Positions 57,701 to 64,000 of a DNA stretch of 64,000 bases are shown in pieces; the first letter of the stretch is position 1; each line of letters starts with the position of its first letter. Under the pieces are notes generated by a model that had not been told where the DNA came from, searched no databases, and saw only the letters and a program-made list of their open reading frames with translations. The DNA comes from Aliiroseovarius salicola (lineage in GTDB: Bacteria > Pseudomonadota > Alphaproteobacteria > Rhodobacterales > Rhodobacteraceae). The position numbers were made by a program, and so were the translations under genes. The DNA lies in NCBI RefSeq assembly GCF_027891095.1, contig NZ_JAQIIO010000009.1, forward strand, positions 1-64,000, read 5' to 3'.

Positions 57701-58270
57701 GGCACCGGCCCAAAGGCAGGCGGGCCGAACTATGTTCCACGCTTCACTCAATCGGCCACCCGTGTCGTGAATGGGGCCGCCACTTCGTCGGCTGAAACGA
57801 CGGCCCTGCAATCAGTGCTCGACGCCACCCCTCGCCCCGCCCGCCAGGCATTGTCGCGCGAAGAACTGCCGGGACCGACCGGAGAATCGAACATGCTCTC
57901 GATCTATGGCCGCGGCCTGTTCCTCTGCACCGGACCAACGCTCACCGCCGCCCGTGAACAGGCCGAAATTGCCCGCGCTCATGGCTGCACCGCAGTGATC
58001 GTCGCGCCGGGTGCCACAGGTGACAACGCCGTGGATGGCACGCTTGATCCGGCCACGCTTGCGACCCTCACCGGGTTCGATGCGGTGATTGCCTGGGCCG
58101 ATGACACAACCCTGCGCGCCATGCGCAAGGCGCTTGCGGATCGCCCCGGCGCGCTGGTCCCGCTCATCACGGACGAAGATTTCGGCCCACGCTGCTTGCT
58201 CGAACGCCATATCTGCGTCGACACCACGGCGGCCGGTGGCAATGCCTCACTTCTGGCACAAGCCAGCTAA
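54797..58270 (+). CDS. putA: PutA, bifunctional proline dehydrogenase/1-pyrroline-5-carboxylate dehydrogenase
   Basis: 1157 residues. The FAD proline dehydrogenase barrel covers about 150-460 (ISIKLSALHPRYE, VVVQAYGKRAAQVIDWL, RLVKGAYWDTEVK). The aldehyde dehydrogenase domain covers about 540-1010, with catalytic Glu in ETGGLNA and Cys in SAGQRCSALRM. A shorter C-terminal domain follows. There is no N-terminal ribbon-helix-helix domain, in keeping with regulation by a separate PutR. It oxidises proline to glutamate. The ATG follows GGGAGGA. Confidence 0.95.
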   Translation: MPSLTDIRTTLRLNHLRDEREVLNDLTAAHPFTASERAVARNSATRLVEDIRGHSDPGLMEVFLAEYGLSTSEGVALMCLAEALLRVPDADTIDALIEDKIAPSSWGQHLGQSSSSLVNASTWALMLTGKVLQEGEGVIATLKGAVKRLGEPVIRVAVGRAMKEMGAQFVLGQTIEEAVKRGKGMEEKGYTYSYDMLGEAALTAEDAAGFLTAYSEAIANLAGECRSHDIRENPGISIKLSALHPRYEVGQRDRVMAELVPVTLKLAQQAKAAGMGFNIDAEEADRLEISMDVIEAVLRDPSLAGWDGFGVVVQAYGKRAAQVIDWLYTLAEELDRKIMVRLVKGAYWDTEVKRAQVEGLNGFPVYTRKVATDISYICNARKLLEKTDRIYPQFATHNAHTVAAILELADDKTAFEFQRLHGMGESLHDIVLKQNGTRCRIYAPVGAHRDLLAYLVRRLLENGANSSFVNQIVDENVPAEIVAADPFEAYGNGGINAAVKRPADLYGAERVNSKGWDLHDADDLAEIHAARSPFKAHHWKVGPMIAGDIEGDEGHAVINPADHSDEVGHVTQVSANDVETALSAARPWQADAATRAEALNRAADLYEEHFGEIFAALTREAGKTPMDAIAELREAVDFLRYYAARGLEQKQPARGIMACISPWNFPLAIFSGQIAAALAAGNGVVAKPAEPTAITASIGVRLMLEAGVPATALQLLPGRGSIVGAKITSDPRIKGVCFTGSTATAQTINRAMSEEIAPGAPLIAETGGLNAMIVDSTALPEQAIKDIVASSFQSAGQRCSALRMLYVQEDVADTFLTMLYGAMDELVVGNPWSLTTDTGPVINAGAHKEIGDYIKAARAEGRLLKELATPEGGTFIAPTVLSVDGIADLEKEVFGPVMHVATFKSTELDDVVAAINATGFGLTFGMHSRIDDRIEQVTSQLSVGNMYINRNQIGAIVGSQPFGGEGLSGTGPKAGGPNYVPRFTQSATRVVNGAATSSAETTALQSVLDATPRPARQALSREELPGPTGESNMLSIYGRGLFLCTGPTLTAAREQAEIARAHGCTAVIVAPGATGDNAVDGTLDPATLATLTGFDAVIAWADDTTLRAMRKALADRPGALVPLITDEDFGPRCLLERHICVDTTAAGGNASLLAQAS

Positions 58271-58284
58271 TATGCGCTCAAAAC

Positions 58285-58310
58285 CGGTGGCCCCTCGAAC
58301 GAGGCCACCG
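58285..58310 (+). terminator. Terminator after putA
   Basis: CGGTGGCC (58285-58292) pairs with GGCCACCG (58303-58310), starting 14 bp after the stop; a T-run begins at 58323 after a short gap. Confidence 0.7.
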
Positions 58311-58322
58311 ATCCACTCCAAC

Positions 58323-58382
58323 TTTTTTCTTGCCTAAAATACCTCGGGGTGAGACCCGAAGGGTCGAGGGGCAGCGCCCCTC
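58323..58382. repeat. Rhodobacteraceae-style intergenic repeat element
   Basis: A T-run and TTGCCTAAAATACC lead into GACCC-GAA-GGGTC (58353-58365) and GAGGGGC-AGC-GCCCCTC (58366-58382). I recall similar elements scattered between genes in many Roseobacter-group genomes. The last hairpin can also terminate the minus-strand hydantoinase gene that ends 4 bp away. Only one copy is in this window. Confidence 0.5.
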
Positions 58383-58386
58383 ACTG

Positions 58387-60390
58387 CTATGACGCAATCC
58401 GGGGACGCCCGGAGGCTTCCCCCACCACATCCGCATCTAAAAACACCTCGCGCCCATCAATCGTCGCGGTGCGGATGTTGCGATGGACCTGCGTGTGAAT
58501 GCCCTCAGCACCCGCCACCTCTGCTTCTGCTTTGGCCACCGCCAACAGCACCTCTTCCACCCGTTTCATCGCATCTTCTGCTGAGGTGAAATCTTCCGGT
58601 CCTTCGTCCAGATGAGCCCGAAATTTACCCTCGGACGGGCTGGTCACACTGGCGGTATGGCGGATGGTGATCCGACCCACCACCGCACCGATGGCATTTG
58701 CCACATGGGCATGGCGGGGCAGTTTCATCTCGGAGCCCAGCCGATCTCCGACCGCTGGATAATAGGTCGGTGCCGAGGCGCCCAATCCCACAACCGGCAA
58801 GTTCAACCCCGCATCGATCCGCAGCAGCCCGCGATGTCCCGACAAGCCGCGTTGGGTCAGGACATGACGGGCGAGGTCTTCGGCAGGCAGGTCAAACCCG
58901 TTTTCTTCTTGCGCAAAGGCGCTTTCCAGAAGGGCCACGGCGGTCTGATGGGTAAGTTGATCGACGATCATCCGCGCCATTTCTTCAGCAGTCGACGCCA
59001 GTCGCTTGCCCGCCCCGGTGCGCTGCATCGCAAAAAGCCGCAACGCCATTTCCGAAGCTTCCCGATCCCAGGCGTCATTCAGCCCCAGAACATGGCTGGC
59101 ATCCGAGGGTGTGATGCCAGAGACCTGCACCAGCCCGCGTTCGATCAGTCGCTTGAGTGACATATATTCCAGCCGGGTCGACAGCACATTGCCGAGCGCG
59201 TGAATGTCGTCCCCGATCCGCTCCAAAAGCCCCGCTTCGCGTGCGGAAAGCCCGGTGCGCAGCGCACCTTTGACCGGGCGCACAAATCGGGCGAAATGCT
59301 CGCTGACATAAGAACTGTTCAACTGTGCCTTCAGTGTCTCATGCACCAGATCCGGGGCTTCGGTGGCGATCAATGACACCGGCAATACACGGCGAGGACC
59401 AAGCGTGATCTTACCTTTCAGACCACCCGAGACCAAATGCGTTTCGCTATCCCCTCCAAGGCCGGTGGTGCGCATCGCCACCGCCTCGACCATGGTTCGA
59501 TAGGGTCCAACACGGGCCCCTTCGGGATCAATCGCAGGCCGCCCATCTTTCAAAAGCGCCACATCGGTGGTGGTCCCGCCAATATCACTGACCAAAGCCT
59601 CGACCGCCCCGGTCATCCAACGTGCTCCGACGATGCTGGCGGCGGGACCAGAAAGGATGGTCTCGATCGGGCGTTCCAGTGCGAACTCCGCCGAGATCAG
59701 CGCCCCGTCGCCACGCACCACCATCAGAGGGGCGTCTACGCCCAACTCTTCAAGCCGCACCTGCGCCCGGGTGATCAACCGGCTGATCATACCAATGAGG
59801 CGTGCGTTCAGCACCGCGGTCAGCGCCCGTTTCGGCCCCCCGAGCTTGGCCGACAGATGGTGGGAACAGCTGACTGGCTTGCCGGTGCGGGTTTGAATAA
59901 TCTCCTGCACACGGCGTTCGTGTCCGGTGTTGCGCGTAGCAAACTGCGCCCCCACGGCAAAGCCCGATACGTCATCACCATATGTTTCAAGCCAGAGGCT
60001 CAATGCTTCTTCATCTAATGTGGCGGCCTCGTTGCCCGCGTAATCATGCCCACCCGCGATCAGCACATGGGGGTCATCACCAATAGCATCAGCCAGCCCA
60101 TTGCGAGCCATGTCCTTTTCGTCAAAGCCAATCAGCACCAGCCCGACCCGCTCACCCTGCCCCTCGATCAGAGCATTTGTGGCGAGTGTGGTGGAAAGAG
60201 AGGCCAAGGTGACATCTGAAGGCGCAACTCCGGCCTCATCAAACACCGCTTGGGCGGCCTTGCCGATCCCTTCCGCCAGATCATGGCGCGTGGTCAGTGA
60301 CTTCGCCGCCGCAATCACCGTCTTTTCATCTTCGATCAGAACCGCGTCCGTATAGGTGCCGCCGGTATCAACGCCCAATGACAATGCCAT
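58387..60390 (-). CDS. Hydantoinase/oxoprolinase-family protein (HyuA-like)
   Basis: 667 residues. The N-terminal ASKHA nucleotide site reads LGVDTGGTYTDAVLIE. The central hydantoinase A domain includes ILSGPAASIVGARW and VSDIGGTTTDVALLKDGRP. It is an ATP-dependent amidohydrolase subunit type. Usual partners (HyuB) are absent nearby, so it may act alone or with an unlinked subunit. A palindrome 64-78 bp upstream of the start suggests repressor control. The substrate is unassigned; hydantoins, 5-oxoproline or related lactams are possible. Confidence 0.82.
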   Translation of the reverse strand: MALSLGVDTGGTYTDAVLIEDEKTVIAAAKSLTTRHDLAEGIGKAAQAVFDEAGVAPSDVTLASLSTTLATNALIEGQGERVGLVLIGFDEKDMARNGLADAIGDDPHVLIAGGHDYAGNEAATLDEEALSLWLETYGDDVSGFAVGAQFATRNTGHERRVQEIIQTRTGKPVSCSHHLSAKLGGPKRALTAVLNARLIGMISRLITRAQVRLEELGVDAPLMVVRGDGALISAEFALERPIETILSGPAASIVGARWMTGAVEALVSDIGGTTTDVALLKDGRPAIDPEGARVGPYRTMVEAVAMRTTGLGGDSETHLVSGGLKGKITLGPRRVLPVSLIATEAPDLVHETLKAQLNSSYVSEHFARFVRPVKGALRTGLSAREAGLLERIGDDIHALGNVLSTRLEYMSLKRLIERGLVQVSGITPSDASHVLGLNDAWDREASEMALRLFAMQRTGAGKRLASTAEEMARMIVDQLTHQTAVALLESAFAQEENGFDLPAEDLARHVLTQRGLSGHRGLLRIDAGLNLPVVGLGASAPTYYPAVGDRLGSEMKLPRHAHVANAIGAVVGRITIRHTASVTSPSEGKFRAHLDEGPEDFTSAEDAMKRVEEVLLAVAKAEAEVAGAEGIHTQVHRNIRTATIDGREVFLDADVVGEASGRPRIAS

Positions 60391-60453
60391 GTGACCCCCT
60401 CCTGTTGCGCACCATCCGCATACATGCAGACCACTGCCGTGTCAGACATTTTC

Positions 60454-60468
60454 CGACCAGAGTGGTCG
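60454..60468. promoter_or_regulatory. Operator-like palindrome upstream of the hydantoinase gene
   Basis: CGACCA-GAG-TGGTCG, a perfect 15-bp dyad, resembles the GACCA/TGGTC half-sites of TetR-family operators such as the RutR site. It lies between the divergent hydantoinase gene and the small unknown gene. Confidence 0.5.
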
Positions 60469-60558
60469 TTTTTGTAAGCTCGCTTGACCTGATCGGTATT
60501 CTGAACGGATCCGATGCGCTATCGATCAAATACGTGATTCGTCTAGGGAGCAATTGTA

Positions 60559-60918
60559 ATGCTGAAACTGGCCTTTCTGGTTCTCACCCTGAATGCCGAA
60601 GGGGATGTGCGCATGACACTATCGGAACGCGACAGCCTTGCGGCCTGCGAAGCCACCAAAACCCAGATCACAACGGTGCTGAAAGACGCGGGCTATACGG
60701 TGCTCGCCTCGATCTGCGGGGAAACCGATCTCAGCCTGACCCCCTATAAAAGCACCACGCCTGACGATCCGCTCAATCGCTACAAGGTGACGCTGTCTGG
60801 GCAGGATCATTTTCAGATCACGCCCCTCGCAGAGGGTGACATATGCACCGACGCACCGGATGGGCAGCCGGTCGAGTTCTGTGCGCTCTCCGCGCAGAAA
60901 GTGATCCTCGCCGAATAA
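60559..60918 (+). CDS. Small protein of unknown function
   Basis: 119 residues. A short hydrophobic N-terminus (MLKLAFLVLTLNAEG) may be a weak signal or a buried strand. Four cysteines lie in LAACEA, SICGE, DICTD and EFCALS contexts. The ATG follows AGGGAG. I do not recognise the family. It is between hydantoinase and biotin genes with no obvious link to either. Confidence 0.6.
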   Translation: MLKLAFLVLTLNAEGDVRMTLSERDSLAACEATKTQITTVLKDAGYTVLASICGETDLSLTPYKSTTPDDPLNRYKVTLSGQDHFQITPLAEGDICTDAPDGQPVEFCALSAQKVILAE

Positions 60919-60994
60919 CCCCAACACATCTGTTTCCCGCAGAATTTTGCCAGTTTCCGCTGCCGCGCAGAAAGAATTCTTGCGCTTTGCTAAA

Positions 60995-61004
60995 CTATAG
61001 ATAA
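60995..61004 (+). promoter_or_regulatory. BioR box 1
   Basis: CTATAGATAA, read on the minus strand as TTATCTATAG, is a 9-of-10 match to the TTATCTATAA form of the alphaproteobacterial BioR box. It sits 43 bp before the bioB start. Confidence 0.7.
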
Positions 61005-61035
61005 TATTTCCACCCAAATGACACCTAGCGAGGTT

Positions 61036-61045
61036 TTATCTATAA
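61036..61045 (+). promoter_or_regulatory. BioR box 2
   Basis: TTATCTATAA, an exact BioR box, ends one base before the bioB ATG. It is 41 bp (about four helical turns) from box 1, so two GntR-type BioR dimers could bind the same face and repress the biotin operon. Confidence 0.8.
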
Positions 61046-61046
61046 T

Positions 61047-62096
61047 ATGGAAAACGGCAAGAAGATCTGGACCCGGGAAGAGGCGCTGGCCTTGCATGAC
61101 CAACCGCTGATGGACCTGCTCTTTCAGGCGCAGACCGTACATCGCGCCCATTTCGACCCAAACAAGGTGCAAATGTCCCGCCTCTTGTCGATCAAGACCG
61201 GTGGCTGCGCCGAAGACTGCGCTTATTGCTCACAATCTGCGCGCAACGGATCAAAACTCTCCGCTTCCAAATTGCTTGAGGTCGAACGTGTTCTGAGTGA
61301 GGCGCGCAAGGCCAAAGAGGCTGGCGCCACCCGCTACTGCATGGGCGCGGCTTGGCGTGAACCCAAGGAACGCGACATGGAACAGCTGGTTGCCATGGTC
61401 GAAGGGGTCAAAGCACTTGGCATGGAAAGCTGCATGACGCTGGGAATGCTTGATGACAGTCAGGTGTTCCGTCTGCGCGATGCGGGGCTGGATTACTACA
61501 ACCACAATGTTGACACATCCGAACGGTTCTACCCGGAAGTCATCACCACCCGCAGCTTTTCAGACCGGATCGACACGCTGAACCGCGTGCGCGAGGCCGG
61601 CATCAAGGTCTGTTCCGGCGGCATTCTGGGCATGGGCGAAGAGGGCGAAGACCGGGTCGACATGCTGGTCACATTGGCCAATCTCGAAGAAGCGCCCGAT
61701 TCTGTGCCGATCAATATGCTGATGCCGCAGGACGACACGCCGCTTGCAGACCTGAAACCGATTGACCCGATTGCCTTTGTCCGCGTTATCGCGGTGGCCC
61801 GGATCATGATGCCCACCTCGCACGTGCGCCTCTCTGCCGGGCGCAGCGACATGACGGATGAAATGCAGGCGATGTGTTTCTTCGCGGGGGCCAACTCGAT
61901 TTTCTGTGGCGACACGCTTTTGACCGCCGACAACCCGGAAGACGACAAAGACATGGCGCTGTTTGCAAAGCTGGGTCTGAAACCGATGGCCGCGGAAGAC
62001 CATATGGAATGCAAAAAGAAAGCCCAGCAGGAACCGCCGATCCCAAACCTGCGTCCGATGACCCCTCCCAATACTTCGGTTGAGGCCGCTGAATGA
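61047..62096 (+). CDS. bioB: Biotin synthase
   Basis: 349 residues, radical-SAM enzyme. The [4Fe-4S] ligands are C54, C58 and C61 (CAEDCAYC). The second-cluster Cys regions are in RYCMGAAW and ESCMTLGML, with the Arg in [11 protein letters not shown]. It inserts sulfur into dethiobiotin. It is first in bioBFDA. The usual Shine-Dalgarno region (AGCGAGG) precedes a BioR box that abuts the ATG. Confidence 0.95.
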   Translation: MENGKKIWTREEALALHDQPLMDLLFQAQTVHRAHFDPNKVQMSRLLSIKTGGCAEDCAYCSQSARNGSKLSASKLLEVERVLSEARKAKEAGATRYCMGAAWREPKERDMEQLVAMVEGVKALGMESCMTLGMLDDSQVFRLRDAGLDYYNHNVDTSERFYPEVITTRSFSDRIDTLNRVREAGIKVCSGGILGMGEEGEDRVDMLVTLANLEEAPDSVPINMLMPQDDTPLADLKPIDPIAFVRVIAVARIMMPTSHVRLSAGRSDMTDEMQAMCFFAGANSIFCGDTLLTADNPEDDKDMALFAKLGLKPMAAEDHMECKKKAQQEPPIPNLRPMTPPNTSVEAAE

Positions 62097-63250
62097 GCGT
62101 GAGCTTACGCCTGTCCGGTGCGCTGGATGCGCTGGCGGCGCGACATCGTCGCCGCCAGCTTGTCCCGCGTTCAGGTCTGGACTTTGCGTCCAATGACTAT
62201 CTTGGTCTTAGCGGATCGCGCGTATTGACCGACGCCGCACAGGACGCGCTAGCCAGACGGGTGCCGCTTGGGTCCGGCGGATCACGCCTGTTGCGCGGCA
62301 ATCACACCGAACATGAGGCGCTGGAGGGTGAGGCCGCCGCGTTTTTCGGAACCGAAGCCGCGCTTTACATGGGCGGCGGGTTTCAGGCCAATCAAGCCAT
62401 TTTCTCCACGCTTCCCGCTGCGGGTGATTTGATCCTGCATGACGAACTGGTCCACGCCTCTGCCCATGAAGGGATGCGACTGGGTCGCGCGGACACCCGT
62501 AGCTTTGCCCATAATGATGTGGATGCCGCCCGCGATGTGCTGACCCAATGGCGCGCAGATGGTGGAACAGGTCAGGTCTGGATCGCCGCAGAAAGTGTCT
62601 ATTCCATGGAAGGGGACATCGCCCCGCTTTCCGATCTCGCCATGTTCGCCCGCGAAACAGGTGCGGTCCTTGTGGTGGATGAAGCCCACGCAACAGGCAT
62701 CTTTGGCACACGTGGCGAGGGATTGGCCCACGAGCTTGCCGGGGATCTGGGGGATCACCTGCTGACATTGCACACCTGCGGCAAAGGGCTGGGGGTCTCC
62801 GGCGGGCTTATCTGCGGATCGCGTGTGATGATCGACACGCTGATCAACCGGGCGCGTCCGTTCATCTTTGCCACCGCCCCCTCACCTTTTGATGCCGCAT
62901 TGGTGCGGGCCGTGTTGGTAGAGCTTACCCGCCGCCCCACCCTTGTGCTTGCAGCACAAAAACGCATCACCCATGCCCATGATGAGGCCGCCCGCCTGCT
63001 GGGTCTTTGCGACCAGCCCAGCCAGATCATCCCAGTCATTCTGGGCGCGGATGACGTGGTGATGAGCGCAGCGAGCGCATTGCAATCCCGTGGTTTCGAC
63101 ATTCGCGGCATCCGCCCGCCAACCGTACCCCCTGGCACCTCGCGCCTACGGCTTTCGATCACCGGCAATGTCAGCAACCAGCAGATCACTGAGGCGTTCG
63201 AAGCCATATCCGAAGTCTGCGCCGGTCAGATAAAGGAGAGTTCCTCATGA
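62093..63250 (+). CDS. bioF: 8-amino-7-oxononanoate synthase
   Basis: 385 residues, PLP alpha-oxoamine synthase. [11 protein letters not shown] starts the fold, [19 protein letters not shown] follows, and the PLP lysine is in [12 protein letters not shown]. It condenses pimeloyl thioester with alanine. ATGA overlaps with bioB and bioD at both ends. Confidence 0.95.
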   Translation: MSVSLRLSGALDALAARHRRRQLVPRSGLDFASNDYLGLSGSRVLTDAAQDALARRVPLGSGGSRLLRGNHTEHEALEGEAAAFFGTEAALYMGGGFQANQAIFSTLPAAGDLILHDELVHASAHEGMRLGRADTRSFAHNDVDAARDVLTQWRADGGTGQVWIAAESVYSMEGDIAPLSDLAMFARETGAVLVVDEAHATGIFGTRGEGLAHELAGDLGDHLLTLHTCGKGLGVSGGLICGSRVMIDTLINRARPFIFATAPSPFDAALVRAVLVELTRRPTLVLAAQKRITHAHDEAARLLGLCDQPSQIIPVILGADDVVMSAASALQSRGFDIRGIRPPTVPPGTSRLRLSITGNVSNQQITEAFEAISEVCAGQIKESSS

Positions 63251-63867
63251 CTCCGCTGATCGTAACTGGCACGGATACCGGTGTTGGGAAATCTGTTGTT
63301 TCTGCCGGGCTGACCGCGGCCCTCGGCGCCCAGTATTGGAAGCCGGTGCAATCGGGTCTGGAAGATGAAACCGACAGCGAGTTGGTGGCCCGCCTGACCG
63401 GCGTCACCCCCCTGCCCGAAACCTATCGCCTGCCACTGCCCGCTTCACCGCATCTCTCTGCGGAAGACGCGGGCGTTGAAATCGACCTTGACGCGCTGTC
63501 CCTGCCAAAGGTCGACGGCGCTTTGGTCGTCGAAGGTGCCGGTGGCGTGATGGTGCCGCTCAATCGCAAACATTTCTATCTTGATCTCTTTGCCCGCTGG
63601 CAGGCCCCGATTGTGTTGGTGGCCCGCACACAACTTGGCACGATCAATCACACCACGCTTTCTCTGATGGCGCTGCGCGGCGCGGGCTGCAATGTCATTG
63701 GCGTAATCTTCAACGGCGCGGCGGAACCCGAGGTGGAAGAGACCATCGCCCAGATGGCAAATGTGACCCATCTCGGCCGCCTCGCGCCCCTTTCCGAGCT
63801 GACACCGGGCGCATTGGCCGAAGGGGTCAAGGCCATCGACATGACCACAATCCGGGCAGCACTATGA
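63247..63867 (+). CDS. bioD: Dethiobiotin synthetase
   Basis: 206 residues. The P-loop is GTDTGVGKSVVSAGL (about 7-21), and the EGAGGVMVPLN motif is near 96-106. It closes the ureido ring of dethiobiotin using CO2 and ATP. The start overlaps bioF and the end overlaps bioA. Confidence 0.95.
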   Translation: MTPLIVTGTDTGVGKSVVSAGLTAALGAQYWKPVQSGLEDETDSELVARLTGVTPLPETYRLPLPASPHLSAEDAGVEIDLDALSLPKVDGALVVEGAGGVMVPLNRKHFYLDLFARWQAPIVLVARTQLGTINHTTLSLMALRGAGCNVIGVIFNGAAEPEVEETIAQMANVTHLGRLAPLSELTPGALAEGVKAIDMTTIRAAL

Positions 63868-64000
63868 CCTCTGACCTTTCCTCTCGCGACTTTGACGCAG
63901 CACATCTCTGGCACCCCTATACCAATGTGGCAGATCCCGGACCGATGCACCTGATCACCGGGGCCGAAGGGGTTTGGCTGACCCGCGATGATGGCGGGCA
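63864..64000 (+). CDS. bioA: Adenosylmethionine-8-amino-7-oxononanoate aminotransferase, N-terminal part
   Basis: 45 codons before the window edge. The N-terminus contains HLWHPYTNV, the BioA hallmark for substrate binding, then VWLTRDDGG. It overlaps the bioD stop (ATGA). It uses S-adenosylmethionine as amino donor to make 7,8-diaminononanoate. The rest lies beyond the window. Confidence 0.9.
   Translation, partial: MTSDLSSRDFDAAHLWHPYTNVADPGPMHLITGAEGVWLTRDDGG

Overview
The window looks like a chromosomal segment of a marine alphaproteobacterium of the Roseobacter group (Rhodobacteraceae). The evidence is a moderately high G+C content, tightly overlapping ATGA gene junctions, a psd-pssA-pmtA phospholipid set of alphaproteobacterial type, BioR-type boxes before a bioBFDA operon, a Lrp-type putR divergent from putA, and an intergenic element of a style common in this family. 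I saw no tRNA, rRNA, CRISPR array, insertion sequence or prophage. Assignments rest on reading the translated sequences; no database search was run.

Layout. (1) 118-9928: a block I read as organophosphonate or organophosphate catabolism. It has a PbfA-like ammonia-lyase, an EamA permease and a GlpD-like flavoprotein, facing a minus-strand pair (phosphonate-monoester-hydrolase-type sulfatase and 2-hydroxyacid dehydrogenase). That pair is divergent from deoR, an inositol-monophosphatase-family gene and a Na+/phosphate transporter. The block ends in a beheaded aldehyde dehydrogenase (9976-10287). (2) 10284-16298: iron-containing alcohol dehydrogenase and a polyamine-type ABC transporter whose last permease has an odd C-terminal tail. 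(3) 17128-21207: arsenic operon (ArsR-ArsC fusion, GAPDH, ArsJ, ACR3). (4) 21242-27597: tex, a Lrp-arginase-ornithine cyclodeaminase unit, and a LysR/PACE efflux pair. (5) 27715-33311: tamA-tamB. (6) 33397-36645: katG/oxyR. (7) 36762-38837: psd, pssA, pmtA. (8) 38909-46229: nqrABCDEF with divergent apbE-nqrM. (9) 46369-54196: small and regulatory genes, glutamate dehydrogenase, and a divergent URO-D-like/MocR pair. (10) 54206-58270: putR/putA. (11) 58387-64000: hydantoinase-family gene, a small unknown gene, and bioBFD with the start of bioA.

How the genes work together. Arginase, ornithine cyclodeaminase, PutA and glutamate dehydrogenase together form a complete arginine to proline to glutamate to 2-oxoglutarate route. 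In the first block the hydrolase would free a phosphonate or phosphate headgroup, the lyase would feed phosphonoacetaldehyde formation, and the Na+/Pi carrier could dispose of surplus phosphate. The C-P cleaving step is not in the window. That block is the best candidate for an incompletely described system.
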